A DNA stretch of 64,000 nt from Streptomyces mirabilis (GCF_018310535.1 NZ_CP074102.1:2542001-2606000), one strand, 5' to 3'. Shown: positions 1 through 8,456, numbered from the stretch's first letter. Program-made: numbers and translations. Notes: a model not told the origin generated them from the letters alone.

Positions 1-103
1 CACTCACCGGACGGGAGTTTCTATCCCTGGTCCGGATCGTGAGACATCTATTTCATTTTTCTGACAGCCGGCGGCAGGAGATCTTCCACCTGGGCCGACC
101 GTC

Positions 104-194
104 CATTCCGACCTGGATCAGCCGGTCATTCCGACCTGGATCAGCCGGTCATTCCGAGGGTGACCAGCCGGTCGTTCCGACCTGATCGGCCGGT
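104..194. repeat. 23-bp tandem repeat, about 4 copies, just 3' of lysA
   Basis: Four imperfect head-to-tail copies of a 23-bp unit (CATTCCGACCTGGATCAGCC plus GGT) begin at 104, 127, 150 and 173. The first two are identical and the last two have diverged. The array ends at the lysA stop codon. It contains no convincing gene. It may affect the lysA transcript end, but no simple hairpin terminator is visible inside it. Confidence 0.8.
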
Positions 195-1585
195 CACCCG
201 ACGTCGAGACGCAGCAGGTCCTCCTCCGTCTCCCGGCGGACGATCACCCGGGCCTCGCCGTCGCGCACGGCGACGACCGGCGGGCGCAGGGCGTGGTTGT
301 AGTTGCTGGCCATGGACCGGCAGTAGGCACCCGTGGCGGGTACGGCGATGAGGTCGCCGGGGGCCAGGTCGGAGGGCAGGAAGGCGTCCTTGACCACGAT
401 GTCGCCACTCTCACAGTGCTTGCCGACGACACGGACGAGCATGGGCTCGGCGTCGGAGGTGCGCGAGACGAGAGCGACGCTGTACTCGGCGTCGTACAGC
501 GCGGTCCTGATGTTGTCGGACATGCCCCCGTCGACGGAGACGTACGTCCGCAGCCCATCGAGCGGCTTGATGGTGCCGACCTCGTAGAGCGTGAAGGCGG
601 TGGGCCCGACGATGGCCCGCCCCGGCTCGACCGAGATCCGGGGCGTCCGCAGCTTCGCGGCCTCGCACTCCCGCGTGACGATCTCGCCCAGCGCCTTCGC
701 GATCTCGTGCGGCTCGCTGGGATCGTCGTCACTCGTGTACGCGATGCCGAGACCACCACCGAGGTCGATCTCGGGCAGCTCGACCCCGTGCTCGTCACGA
801 ACGGCGGCCAGCAGCGACACCACGCGCCGGGCGGCGACCTCGAACCCGGCCATGTCGAAGATCTGCGAACCGATGTGCGAGTGGATCCCCACGAGCTCGA
901 GCCCGTCGAGCGCGAGCGCCCGCCGCACCGCCTCCGCGGCCTGCCCGTCGGCCAGCGCGATCCCGAACTTCTGGTCCTCGTGCGCGGTCGCGATGAACTC
1001 GTGGGTGTGCGCCTCGACCCCCACGGTCACGCGGATCTGCACCCGCTGCCGCTTGCCGAGGGACTGCGCGATGTGGGCGACGCGGACGATCTCCTGGAAG
1101 GAGTCGAGAACGATCCGCCCGACCCCGCTCACGATGGCGGCGGTGATCTCTTCCTCGGACTTGTTGTTGCCGTGGAAGGCGATGCGGTCGGCGGGCATCC
1201 CGGCGGAGAGGGCGGTGGCGAGCTCACCGCCGGAGCACACGTCGAGGTTGAGCCCCTCCTCGTGCAGCCACCGCACGACGGCGCGCGAGAGGAAGGCCTT
1301 CCCGGCATAGAAGACGTCGGCGTCGTGCCCGAAGGCGGTCCGCCAGGCGCGGGCGCGCTCGCGGAAGTCGGCCTCGTCGATGAAGTAGGCGGGGGTGCCG
1401 AACTCCTCGGCGAGCCGGGTGACTTGCATCCCACCGACGCTGACGACGCCGTCGTCCGTACGGCTGACGGTGTGCGCCCAGACCTTGGGGTCGAGGGCGT
1501 TGAGGTCGGCGGGCGGGGCGCTGTAGTGGCCCTCGGTGAGGACATCGGCGTGACGGGGCCCGGCGGGGTGTGCGGAACGGCTCAT
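194..1585 (-). CDS. lysA: Diaminopimelate decarboxylase
   Basis: A 463-residue PLP-dependent fold-III decarboxylase that converts meso-diaminopimelate to L-lysine, the last step of cytosolic lysine synthesis. The PLP lysine lies in the N-terminal motif [13 protein letters not shown], the glycine-rich [10 protein letters not shown] and the C-terminal [16 protein letters not shown] (conserved active-site Cys and Tyr) are all typical of LysA, and the length is normal. I chose ATG at 1585 (MSRSAHP) rather than the in-frame upstream codon because GAGAG precedes it at suitable spacing. It starts 17 nt after the stop of the upstream nrtL-like gene, so the two are probably co-transcribed. A lysA/ArgS-related pair next to threonine-pathway genes is the usual Streptomyces arrangement, though the threonine genes lie outside this window. 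Identification is secure. Confidence 0.97.
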   Translation of the reverse strand: MSRSAHPAGPRHADVLTEGHYSAPPADLNALDPKVWAHTVSRTDDGVVSVGGMQVTRLAEEFGTPAYFIDEADFRERARAWRTAFGHDADVFYAGKAFLSRAVVRWLHEEGLNLDVCSGGELATALSAGMPADRIAFHGNNKSEEEITAAIVSGVGRIVLDSFQEIVRVAHIAQSLGKRQRVQIRVTVGVEAHTHEFIATAHEDQKFGIALADGQAAEAVRRALALDGLELVGIHSHIGSQIFDMAGFEVAARRVVSLLAAVRDEHGVELPEIDLGGGLGIAYTSDDDPSEPHEIAKALGEIVTRECEAAKLRTPRISVEPGRAIVGPTAFTLYEVGTIKPLDGLRTYVSVDGGMSDNIRTALYDAEYSVALVSRTSDAEPMLVRVVGKHCESGDIVVKDAFLPSDLAPGDLIAVPATGAYCRSMASNYNHALRPPVVAVRDGEARVIVRRETEEDLLRLDVG

Positions 1586-1602
1586 TTTTCTCTCACAGAC
1601 GG

Positions 1603-2912
1603 TCACAGATAGTCAGGGGCGCTGATGCCGAGCAGGGACAGGCCGCCGGCCAGCACCGTCCCGGCGGCTTCGGCGAGCGCGAGCCGGGCACGGTGGGCGG
1701 CCGAGGGTTTCTCGTCGCCGAGCGGCAGCACGGTGTGCTGGAAGGCGAGGAGGGCGTCGGCGGTGGTGACGAGGTGCCGGGCGAGCCGGTCGGGCGCGCG
1801 GTGCAGGGCCGCCTGCGTCAGCACGGCCGGATACCCGGCGAGGGCACCGACAAGCGCGTCGGTGCCCTCGCCGGGTACGTCACCGGGGTCGCCGGTGCAG
1901 CCGAGCGCGGCGGCGTTGCGGGTGAGGGCCCGGGTGCGGGCGTGGGCGTAGCGGACCCGGAAGAGCGGGTTGCTCTCCCGCTGAAGCAGGTGATCGGCAC
2001 TGACCCGCGGCCGGTCGTGGGACGCGGGGTGCAGCAGGGCCCAGCGGGCGGCGTCGGGGCCGAGGGGGTGGGGTCTTCGGGGGCGGGGTGGGGCGAAGGG
2101 TCGCGGGCTGGGGGCGCGGGGAGTGGTGGGGGCGCGAGGGGTGGGCGTGCGGCGCCTTGGTGCGTGAGGGGTCGGTCGGTGAGGGCTCGGTGCCTGCGGG
2201 GTCGGCGGGCTCGGCGGGCGAGAGGTCGGTGCCCGTGGGCTCGGCGGGCGAGAGGTCGGTGCCCGTGGGCTCGGCGGGCGAGAGGTCGGTGCCCGTGGGC
2301 TCGGCGAGAGCAGGCGGGCGAGAGGTCGGTGCCCGTGGGCTCGGCGGGCGAGAGGTCGGTGCCCGTGGGCTCGGCGGGCGAGAGGTCGGTGCCCGTGGGC
2401 TCGGCGGGCGAGAGGTCGGTGCCCGTGGGCTCGGCGGGCGAGGGATGGAAGTGGTGCACCTCTGCACGGCCGCCCTGGGTGGCCACGATCCGTACGAGCG
2501 CGTCGGCGACGATTTCGGCCCTGATGTCGTACGGGATCCGGAGCGGGACGATCTGCCCTGCGAGGACGTCGCCGCACCCATAGGCGTCACGCCGGAGCCG
2601 GATTTCCCGTACGAGAGAGGCGCCCGCGCCACCCCCCAGACGAATGTTGAGGAACCCCGGCCCGGTGATCGCGACGTCGGCGACACCGTCGCTGCGGGTG
2701 AGGTGGGGCCGCAGGATCTCGGCGACCTGCCGTGCCGGCCGCCCGGCGGGCCGCGCCAACTGCAACGCGATGTTCGTGGCGTAGTCCCCGCACCCACCCG
2801 GCCCCGGCGGCGTCACCACCACCCGTACCGGCACGACCACGCTCAGCTCCCCCTCGTCCACGGCACGACGCACCGCGCGCAGCACGGTGCGGGAGAGCTC
2901 GACGGGGGTCAC
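1603..2912 (-). pseudogene. nrtL: ArgS-related anticodon-binding protein (NrtL-like), frameshifted in a tandem repeat
   Basis: The N-terminal part starts at GTG 2912 (VTPVELSRTVLRAV) and resembles the additional domain of arginyl-tRNA synthetase (DYATNIALQLA, DVAITGPGFLNIRL). The C-terminal part ends at 1603 in a different frame and resembles the DALR anticodon-binding domain (NPLFRVRYAHARTRAL to [11 protein letters not shown]). Between them lies a 30-bp tandem array read as SPAEPTGTDL in the N-terminal frame. One unit carries 10 extra bases at 2301-2310. This shifts the N-terminal frame into a frame that never reaches the C-terminal domain. A further 10-bp insertion (or any net +1) would restore one continuous protein. 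The catalytic HIGH/KMSKS core of a true ArgS is absent, as expected for this stand-alone paralogue next to lysA. It could be a genuine frameshift, a variable-repeat switch, or an assembly error in the repeat. Confidence 0.72.
2211..2442. repeat. 30-bp tandem repeat array with one 40-bp variant unit
   Basis: Seven copies of a 30-bp unit (core GGTCGGTGCCCGTGGGCTCG) start at 2211, 2241, 2271, 2311, 2341, 2371 and 2401, with a partial copy to 2442. The full units are almost perfectly identical, apart from 10 extra bases (TCGGCGAGAG) at 2301-2310. The array lies inside the ArgS-related gene and encodes ten-residue proline/glutamate-rich repeats. Near-perfect identity suggests recent expansion and possible instability. 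Confidence 0.9.
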
Positions 2913-3295
2913 GGGACAAGCGTAGGGGAGGAGGGGGGTGGGTAGGCGAGTCGGTTTGGCGAGGGTCCGGGATGTGGACGGGGCGCGGAGGGCGCGGGTG
3001 TTCTCACTGACGGACGGCGAGTGACCGCCGCCACGGCCGACGCTCAACGACGTGGAGGGAGTAGGAGAAGCGACGTGGACGGAGTACGGAGTACGGCAAC
3101 TCGAACGGAGCTTCGGGAACGTCGGCGAACGAGGGACCGGAACCGCAAGACGACCGCATCCCTGGCGACGGAGAACCCACCACTCTCACGCAGCACCGAT
3201 CACCGATCACCGATCACCGACACGGAAGGGCAGGTGCCCGCAGGGCCGACCACCCCCGACTCCTCATCACCACCACTCAGCGGCGCGGCACCCGC
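2913..3295. other. Intergenic region, no gene seen
   Basis: This 383-bp gap lies between the ArgS-related start and the 3' end of the response regulator gene. Open frames here lack a ribosome binding site and recognisable protein. A short direct repeat of CGATCACC occurs near 3197-3222. It probably contains the promoter of the nrtL-lysA unit. Confidence 0.5.
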
Positions 3296-3796
3296 TCAAT
3301 GACCGGCGCGCTGGGCCTCCTCGGCCCCGACCTCCTCGGCGCCGAGCTCATCTGGACGAAAGGCTTCTCCGCCAAAGGCACCGCCACCACCGGCCCCACT
3401 CCCGCTCCCGCCCCCACTCCCCCGCCGCTCCATCAACTCCCGTACGAGCCGCACGAGTTCGGCAGGTTCGAAGGGCTTGGCAAGAAAGGCGTCAACGCCG
3501 ACGTCGAGCCCGCTGTCGACCTCGTACTGCGTACAGGCACTGACGATGGCGAGGGGAAGATTCCGGGTCCGGGGGTCGGCACGCAACCGGGCGGCGGTAC
3601 GCAACCCGTCGAGCCGAGGCATGACCACATCCAGGGTCACCACATCGGGGCGCACGTGATGCACGACGTCCAAGCATTCGGCACCATCGGCCGCGGTCAC
3701 GACCTCGATGCCCTCCAGCTCGAGGTTGACCCTGATCAGCTGCCGGATGACCTTGTTGTCGTCCACAACAAGCACCCGACCGGACGCGCCTGGCAC
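3296..3796 (-). CDS. Single-domain response regulator
   Basis: A 166-residue CheY-like receiver. It has the acidic pocket (VVDDN, D12-D13), the phospho-acceptor D56 in LDVVMPRLDG, the switch Thr/Ser region (IVSACT) and the conserved K107 in AKPFEP. After residue 120 the chain becomes a Gly/Ser/Glu-rich tail with no DNA-binding domain, so it is likely a stand-alone signalling receiver rather than a transcription factor. I chose GTG 3796 (VPGASGRVLVVDD), because the upstream extension is low complexity and unlike receiver domains. No histidine kinase lies adjacent, so the cognate kinase is unknown. It is convergent with the tRNA gene and lies just outside the integrated element. Confidence 0.85.
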   Translation of the reverse strand: MPGASGRVLVVDDNKVIRQLIRVNLELEGIEVVTAADGAECLDVVHHVRPDVVTLDVVMPRLDGLRTAARLRADPRTRNLPLAIVSACTQYEVDSGLDVGVDAFLAKPFEPAELVRLVRELMERRGSGGGSGSGAGGGGAFGGEAFRPDELGAEEVGAEEAQRAGH

Positions 3797-4008
3797 AACT
3801 CGAGAGTAGGTGCGCGCCCACCGCGCCGTCCGGGTTTTCCCCACTTCCACCCCCGTGCGGGGGCGGCAACCACCCCGAGGAGGCCCCCCGCGGACGCCTC
3901 CGCTCCCCCTCCCCGGAACACCGCCCCGCCCCCACATAAACCCATGCCAGTCCCCCACGAAAGAGCTGGTAGGGTTCTACCCGTCGCCGCGAACACCGCG
4001 CCCGACAC

Positions 4009-4080
4009 GCCCCCGTAGCTCAGGGGATAGAGCAACGGCCTCCGGAGCCGTGTGCGCAGGTTCGAATCCTGCCGGGGGCA
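4009..4080 (+). tRNA. tRNA-Arg (anticodon CCG)
   Basis: A complete 72-nt cloverleaf without an encoded CCA end. The acceptor stem GCCCCCG pairs with CGGGGGC. The D arm is GCTC/GAGC. The anticodon stem is ACGGC/GCCGT with loop CTCCGGA and CCG at 4042-4044. The T arm is GCAGG/CCTGC with loop TTCGAAT, and the discriminator is A4080. Its 3' half (from 4039) is the attachment site of the adjacent integrative element and recurs twice downstream, so the functional 3' end is supplied by the element. Confidence 0.95.
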
Positions 4081-4081
4081 C
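4039..4081. other. Integration site core copy 1 (attL, within tRNA-Arg)
   Basis: 43 bp from the anticodon loop through the tRNA 3' end plus one base are identical to 18287-18329, and 42 of them to 20569-20610. Identity overlapping a tRNA 3' end is the hallmark of site-specific integration by tyrosine integrases. This copy keeps the tRNA intact. Confidence 0.92.
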
Positions 4082-4098
4082 CCTGTATGAGGTGCCCA

Positions 4099-4138
4099 AA
4101 GACCCCGTCACCAGCGGAAACGCTGAGGCCGGGGTCTT
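4099..4138 (+). terminator. Hairpin downstream of tRNA-Arg
   Basis: The inverted repeat AAGACCCCG (4099-4107) and CGGGGTCTT (4130-4138) brackets a 22-nt loop, immediately 3' of the tRNA. It lies on the element side of attL, so the element probably supplies the tRNA terminator. Confidence 0.55.
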
Positions 4139-4316
4139 CGCGTATGTGCAGGCAGATGCCACCCGAAGCGGCCGTATGTCGGGGTCCGTGGACGAGGCGT
4201 GGACGGGATCTTGGCCCATCGCCGCAGGTCACTGCCGGATTCCAGAGGCGGCCGGCTCACGCGCCCTCCCCGACCGCCGCAGCATCGTGCCGCGCTCGGC
4301 TGCTTAGATCATCGGC

Positions 4317-5066
4317 ATGACGGACTGGTCTCGGCTCCACCACGCCTACGGCACGGCAGAAGACGTCCCCGTCCTGCTTGACGTAGTGGGTCCTGACGCG
4401 CAGGACCCCGGCTGGAACAAACTCTGGTCCCGACTGTGCCATCAGGGCACCGTCTACTCGGCGAGCTACGCGGCCTTGCCCGCTCTGACCGAGATGGCGC
4501 GTCAGTGGTCAGCGGCGGACCGGCGGATGCCCCTGTACCTGGCCGGCTCAATTGTGGCCAGCACAGATCAGCCATACGGCGATGAGGATCCCCAAGTGAC
4601 CTACGCCTCCCAGATATCCGACCTGGTGCAACTCACCGAGGAAGCCCTCCAGGACCCGGGACTCGCCGACGACCCCACGAATTACATCGACTTGCTCGGC
4701 ACGCTGCTGAGTTTCGAGGGCGTCGAGGTCTGGGGCGAGCAGTTCGACGGACTGAACGACGAGGAGTACGAGGTGCCCTGCCCCTCGTGCAGTGCGCAGA
4801 ACTTCATAGTCTTCGGCAAGTACGGCTTCTTCTCCACCACGGACAGCATGTACATGGAGCCCACCACCAGGGCAAGGCAGGTGCCGCTGCGGCCTCAGGC
4901 CCCCGCAGCTTTGGAAGGGCTGGCCCAAAGGCTCTACTCCCGCGCACTCGCCGACGGTCAGCCGGATATCGCACGCAAATTGACCTACGTCTTCGGTCAC
5001 GCGCAGTGCGTCGAGTGTGATGCGATCTTCTGTGTCGAGGAAGCCGTCGTCGCCCAGTGGGGCTGA
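4317..5066 (+). CDS. Uncharacterised protein with C-terminal zinc-ribbon-like cysteine pairs
   Basis: A 249-residue soluble protein that I do not recognise with certainty. The N-terminal half (ASYAALPALTEMARQW, and a helix-rich SQISDLVQLTEEALQDP) reads like HEAT-type helical repeats. The C-terminal half carries CPSC at about residue 157 and CVEC near residue 230, which could bind one zinc ion. It starts at ATG 4317, with no strong Shine-Dalgarno in view. It sits between attL and the integrase, transcribed toward int and separated from it by a bidirectional hairpin. Genes in this position are cargo rather than AICE backbone. A role in defence, immunity or host interaction is possible but not shown by sequence. 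It is the first gene to enter a recipient if transfer starts at this end, which is speculation. Confidence 0.7.
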   Translation: MTDWSRLHHAYGTAEDVPVLLDVVGPDAQDPGWNKLWSRLCHQGTVYSASYAALPALTEMARQWSAADRRMPLYLAGSIVASTDQPYGDEDPQVTYASQISDLVQLTEEALQDPGLADDPTNYIDLLGTLLSFEGVEVWGEQFDGLNDEEYEVPCPSCSAQNFIVFGKYGFFSTTDSMYMEPTTRARQVPLRPQAPAALEGLAQRLYSRALADGQPDIARKLTYVFGHAQCVECDAIFCVEEAVVAQWG

Positions 5067-5123
5067 TGACACTGTGGCCACCAACCACCACAGCCGAACC
5101 TGTCGGAGTCAGCCCGAGAACAG

Positions 5124-5155
5124 CGAAGCCCCTGGACAAAACTCCAGGGGCTTCG
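5124..5155. terminator. Bidirectional hairpin between cargo gene and int
   Basis: CGAAGCCCCTGGA (5124-5136) and TCCAGGGGCTTCG (5143-5155) form a perfect 13-bp stem with a 6-nt loop between two convergent genes. It is likely a shared terminator for the 4317 gene and the rep-xis-int operon. Confidence 0.75.
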
Positions 5156-5173
5156 ATCATGGGGCAGGCCGTG

Positions 5174-6547
5174 TCACTCGTACTCGCGGAGCAAGTCCTC
5201 GATGCGGCGGTTGGCGACTTCTTGGCGCCCGTCGAGGCAATTCGCATAGCGGCCCAACAGCACTTCGACGCTGTTGCCGGCGCGCTCGGCTACCTCAGTG
5301 GGATCAACACCAGCGTTGAGCCAGGTCGACAGGGCCGAGTGTCGAAGGTCGTACGGGCGACTCGCAAGGGGTGACGCCGCTACGGCCGGTGGTAGGGCGA
5401 GAAGCCGAGCCTCCTGCCACACGCGGTAGTAGGTCGAGGACGGGACGACCGAGCCCTTCTCGCTGAAGAAGAGCCGCCCGTCGTCTGCCGTGCCGAAGGT
5501 GGCCAGATGTTCGCGAAGCACGACGACGAGGTGGGGCGGGATAGGCACCCGCCTGACGTCCTCAGCAGGGCGGTTCTTGAGGCCCCGGTCGTCGTGAGCC
5601 TCCCCTGAGTCGGTCCACTGCTTGCCGACCGACGGGCGCGTTCGGTGGAGTAGAGCCGATCCCCAGCCCAGTTCAGGGAGGGTCAGATCAGTCTCGACAA
5701 GGCCCACCGCTTCAGCCGGCCGGAGACCGCCGAAGTACATGGCAGCGAACAGACCCACGAGGCGCCGACCACGAGCACGCCGGTGGCCACCCACGTAGGA
5801 GACGGCCGCCAGGAGATTCCGGGCCTGCTCCGGGTTGGCGACAACGCGGGGGTCGACCTGGTTGGACACCTTCAGTTTCTGCCAGCGGACAGCCGTGATG
5901 GGGTTCTCGCGCAGGTCCCCCAGGTCGACTGCATAGTTGGCAGCGTTGACAAGCGTCCGCCGCTTACGCCGCACGGTTTCAGCGGCTGCGGCCGTGCCGT
6001 CGAGCTTGAGTTTCAGCGAGTCCAGCACTGCACGGGCCGTGGCGGGCTCAGCGAGATCGGCGAGTGGCCGCGATGCCTTGGAGACCCAGTGAAGGACGTT
6101 CCGTACATCGTCCGGGACCTCTCGGTCATCGGGCCCCGGCAACACGAATGCCCAGTTGCGGAGCGCTTTACGGATGGCCTGGTCGGACGGTCGTCCAGCC
6201 CGCTCGGCGAGGAGCTCCACAGTCACGCTGGTTAGTGATTCGTTGATGCCGTCCCGCGTATTGGGAGCGGCGTGGGGCCACTTCATCGCGAGGTATCTGA
6301 GGGCGAAGTCGTACCACGACACGGCCGACTTCTTCTGTTCCATCGAGTCCGGGAGGCCGGACTCCTTGTCGAACTCCTCACCATCGCGCATCGCGCGCAT
6401 GAGCTTCGCGCGATAGTGGTCGGCAAGCGCCTTGGTGCGGAAGGAGTCGGAGAAGACGTTGCCCGCCACGGACCAGCGGACGCCGTATGAGGGCGTTTTG
6501 GTATCGCGCTTGCGCACAGCCCAGACCTTCACGTCGAGAGACTTCAC
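5174..6547 (-). CDS. int: Tyrosine-type site-specific integrase
   Basis: A 457-residue tyrosine recombinase that integrates and excises the element at tRNA-Arg. The N-terminal third is an AP2-like/SAM-like DNA-binding region. The catalytic domain has R276 in FGGLRPAEAVGL, the box II arginine and histidine R402-H403 in RPYDLRHSALSTWLNAG, and the nucleophile Y434 in LLGRYANCLDG. The first His of the classical HxxR is Tyr, common in actinobacterial integrases. I chose GTG 6547, which overlaps the xis stop as GTGA and implies translational coupling; an in-frame codon upstream at 6574 would overlap xis by 31 bp. It is the last gene of a rep-xis-int unit, the same order as in pSAM2. Its stop lies about 1.1 kb from attL, farther than usual because of the inserted 4317 gene. 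Confidence 0.96.
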   Translation of the reverse strand: MKSLDVKVWAVRKRDTKTPSYGVRWSVAGNVFSDSFRTKALADHYRAKLMRAMRDGEEFDKESGLPDSMEQKKSAVSWYDFALRYLAMKWPHAAPNTRDGINESLTSVTVELLAERAGRPSDQAIRKALRNWAFVLPGPDDREVPDDVRNVLHWVSKASRPLADLAEPATARAVLDSLKLKLDGTAAAAETVRRKRRTLVNAANYAVDLGDLRENPITAVRWQKLKVSNQVDPRVVANPEQARNLLAAVSYVGGHRRARGRRLVGLFAAMYFGGLRPAEAVGLVETDLTLPELGWGSALLHRTRPSVGKQWTDSGEAHDDRGLKNRPAEDVRRVPIPPHLVVVLREHLATFGTADDGRLFFSEKGSVVPSSTYYRVWQEARLLALPPAVAASPLASRPYDLRHSALSTWLNAGVDPTEVAERAGNSVEVLLGRYANCLDGRQEVANRRIEDLLREYE

Positions 6548-6714
6548 GCTGCGGTCTCCAGCTGTCGCAGCCACGTGGTGAAGTCACTCCGCCACACTCG
6601 GAGCTCCCCGTTGGGCAGCTTGAACGCGGCCGGCCCGTATCCCAACTCACGCCAGCGGTAGAACGTCCGGCGAGAGACGCCGCCCAGCTCATCCAAGACT
6701 TGGCGAACGGTCAT
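6544..6714 (-). CDS. xis: Excisionase / helix-turn-helix protein
   Basis: A 56-residue MerR-type winged helix protein: MTVRQVLDELG, then SRRTFYRWRELGYGPAAFKL and a wing ending RVWRSDFTTWLRQLE. AICE excisionases of the pSAM2 type are small HTH proteins encoded between rep and int, exactly as here. The ATG overlaps the rep stop (TGATG) and its own stop overlaps the int start, so the three genes are translationally coupled. It should bind arm sites near att and direct the integrase to excision. Confidence 0.9.
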   Translation of the reverse strand: MTVRQVLDELGGVSRRTFYRWRELGYGPAAFKLPNGELRVWRSDFTTWLRQLETAA

Positions 6715-8090
6715 CAGCTCGTCGCGACGCGGGTCCACGTCGGTTCTCCTTCTGTTCCGGGGGCGGGTTCGAGGGATGCGGCAAGCCAGGCTTCGGCACT
6801 GCTGAGGCCGGTACCGGCGAACACCCAGTGCGCGAGGACGAGGGTCGTCATTTCGGTCTCGCCCTCGGTGGCTGCTACGGCTTGAGCGCGGCGCCATTCG
6901 GCGCGGGCCGTGCGGAGGGCGCCGAGGGTGGTGGAGTAGCGGCGGGACTTGGTGGAGAAGTGGCCGCGGAAGCCGAGCATGTGGGCCCAGGACCGGAGCC
7001 GGAGGTCTTCTAACTCCTTGCGGGCGCCGAGGGTCCAAGCGGTGCGGATCATCCGGCGGGCGTGGTCGGTGATGTCGAGTTGGGCGAGTTCGGCGAGGAA
7101 CTTGAGGGGGCGGTCGAGAGCTCCCGTGGCGGTCTCGGCGCCTTTGGTGGCGTACTTGGCGATGTACGAGGCAACGGCCCGTTCGGTGAGTTCTTGGCCG
7201 CCCTCGAAGTCGGCGGACCGGATGGTGCGGACGTCGAGTTGGCGGCCGAAGGTGAAGGTGTGGGCGCGTCCGTCGATGACCAGACCATCCACGCGGACGT
7301 GGGCAGCGGCGGCGCGTATGGCATCGGTGAGCAGCTCGGCGGTAGCCCAGGCCGGAGGCGGGGTGTCGCCGCCCTCGGGGCCGTCGATGCGGATGACGGC
7401 GTGGAAGTGGACGGCGCCGCGCTTCTGGTACTCGGCGACCTTGGCAAAGGACACCCGGGCGTGCTCGCGGAACGCGCGCTGTGAGAGTCCGGCCCGCTTG
7501 GCGACTTCCCGGCGCAGGTAGGTGGAGAAGCGCCGCCAAAGCGGACCGGCGTGGGCGTTCCAGAGGACGGCGGCTTCGTAGTCGTAGGTGTCCGGGTTGA
7601 GCGGGGTGCCGAGCTCGGCGTCGTCCTGGTCGTGGCGGACACCGCATCGACAACGACGGACTGAACCGGCAGGACCGGAGGGGCGGTTGTGGACGGGCCC
7701 GAAGCTGGGTGCGGTGAAGGTGGCGAAGACGCGGGGGTGGGCGGCGACGCGTTCCGGGACGCCTTTGCCGCCGCGCAGGCCGGAGGTGATCAGGTGGAAG
7801 GTGTCGCGGCGGTAGACCTCGGCGCAGGCCGCACAGCGGGTTATGCGGCGGTTGTTGCAGCGGACCAGGAGATGACCGGCCGGGAGGGCGGCGGAGTCGA
7901 GGCGGTGGAGGACGTGGCCGATCTCGCCGGTGCGGGTGTCGACGTCGTATTCGGTGCGGTGGCCGTCGAGGCGGATCGGGGTCGTGCAGCCGCCGAGTCC
8001 GGAGAGCTGGCGGAGGATACCGGGCAGGGTGCCGTGCTGGGCCAGCTTGGCGAGTTCGGGCAGCGGGGGCGGGGTAGGGCGGGCGAAGAT
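6714..8090 (-). CDS. repSA-like: Rolling-circle replication initiator, RepSA-like, with probable AUC start
   Basis: One frame is open from 8090 to 6714 and gives 458 residues. Only its C-terminal 246 residues follow a standard start codon (GTG 7454), but homology-like sequence continues upstream. It includes CNNRRITRCAACAEVY (zinc-ribbon-like), RVFATFTAPSFGPVHNR and LNPDTYDYEAAVLWNAHAG, typical of pSAM2-type Rep. The HUH motif is GAVHFHAVIR (H228, H230) and the likely catalytic tyrosine is in YIAKYATK (Y313, or Y309). Upstream of 8090 the frame closes at a TGA without any ATG, GTG, TTG or CTG. AAGGAG lies six bases before ATC at 8090-8088, so an AUC start is the simplest reading; the next candidate is CTG 8063. 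Such a start would limit initiation, or it may be a point mutation or sequence error. The protein should nick the double-strand origin of the excised circle. Confidence 0.85.
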   Translation of the reverse strand: MFARPTPPPLPELAKLAQHGTLPGILRQLSGLGGCTTPIRLDGHRTEYDVDTRTGEIGHVLHRLDSAALPAGHLLVRCNNRRITRCAACAEVYRRDTFHLITSGLRGGKGVPERVAAHPRVFATFTAPSFGPVHNRPSGPAGSVRRCRCGVRHDQDDAELGTPLNPDTYDYEAAVLWNAHAGPLWRRFSTYLRREVAKRAGLSQRAFREHARVSFAKVAEYQKRGAVHFHAVIRIDGPEGGDTPPPAWATAELLTDAIRAAAAHVRVDGLVIDGRAHTFTFGRQLDVRTIRSADFEGGQELTERAVASYIAKYATKGAETATGALDRPLKFLAELAQLDITDHARRMIRTAWTLGARKELEDLRLRSWAHMLGFRGHFSTKSRRYSTTLGALRTARAEWRRAQAVAATEGETEMTTLVLAHWVFAGTGLSSAEAWLAASLEPAPGTEGEPTWTRVATS

Positions 8091-8136
8091 GGCGTTCTCC
8101 TTCTGGCTGGCTTGCTGCGCTGGTCAGGAGGGATGA

Positions 8137-8181
8137 GCCCCGGGGCGGTGGATGCTTGGCCGTGTCGAACCGCCCCGGGGC
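8137..8181 (-). terminator. GC-rich hairpin between spd genes and rep
   Basis: GCCCCGGGGCGGT (8137-8149) and ACCGCCCCGGGGC (8169-8181) form a 13-bp stem around a 19-nt loop, between the spdD-like stop and the rep start. It may terminate or attenuate readthrough from the transfer operon into rep. Each arm also contains its own CCCCGGGG palindrome. Confidence 0.55.
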
Positions 8182-8193
8182 ATCAGGCGCTGT

Positions 8194-8439
8194 TCAGCGC
8201 CGGTGGTGGTCGCGGAGCATCGAGCGCAGGACCACGGCGGCGATGGCGACGGATATGGCCGTGACGGCGACGGCGGCCAGGAGCGCGGTCAGGACGACTC
8301 CGCCGACGAGGACGGCCGCGACCGCTCCGGGGCTGATGGAGATCTGCGGGAGCGCGCGTCGCACGGGTGCCGGATCGGCCGGGGTGTGGGTGTGTGCGGG
8401 CGGCGGTGTCGGGTTGTCGGGGTACTTGGGCAGGAACAC
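8194..8439 (-). CDS. spdD-like: SpdD-like intramycelial spread membrane protein
   Basis: 81 residues. It begins VFLPKYPDNPTPPP, a proline/threonine-rich N-terminus characteristic of Streptomyces SpdD proteins, followed by one long hydrophobic segment (about residues 38-70) and a short basic tail. I chose GTG 8439 because AAGGAG lies 9 nt upstream and the protein then matches the family start. Longer in-frame starts would read through the candidate operator at 8457-8469. Spd proteins help the plasmid cross hyphal septa after conjugation. Confidence 0.8.
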   Translation of the reverse strand: MFLPKYPDNPTPPPAHTHTPADPAPVRRALPQISISPGAVAAVLVGGVVLTALLAAVAVTAISVAIAAVVLRSMLRDHHRR

Positions 8440-8456
8440 AGCGGGACGCTCCTTAT

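Noticed and set aside
2211..2442. Possible CRISPR array
   Set aside because: Units are contiguous 30-bp tandem copies without unique spacers and no cas genes are near; they code for a peptide repeat.
6544..7653. A 369-codon minus-strand frame that includes the xis sequence at its end
   Set aside because: Its upstream part is an arginine/proline-rich shadow of rep. Only the last 56 codons, starting at ATG 6714, form the excisionase.
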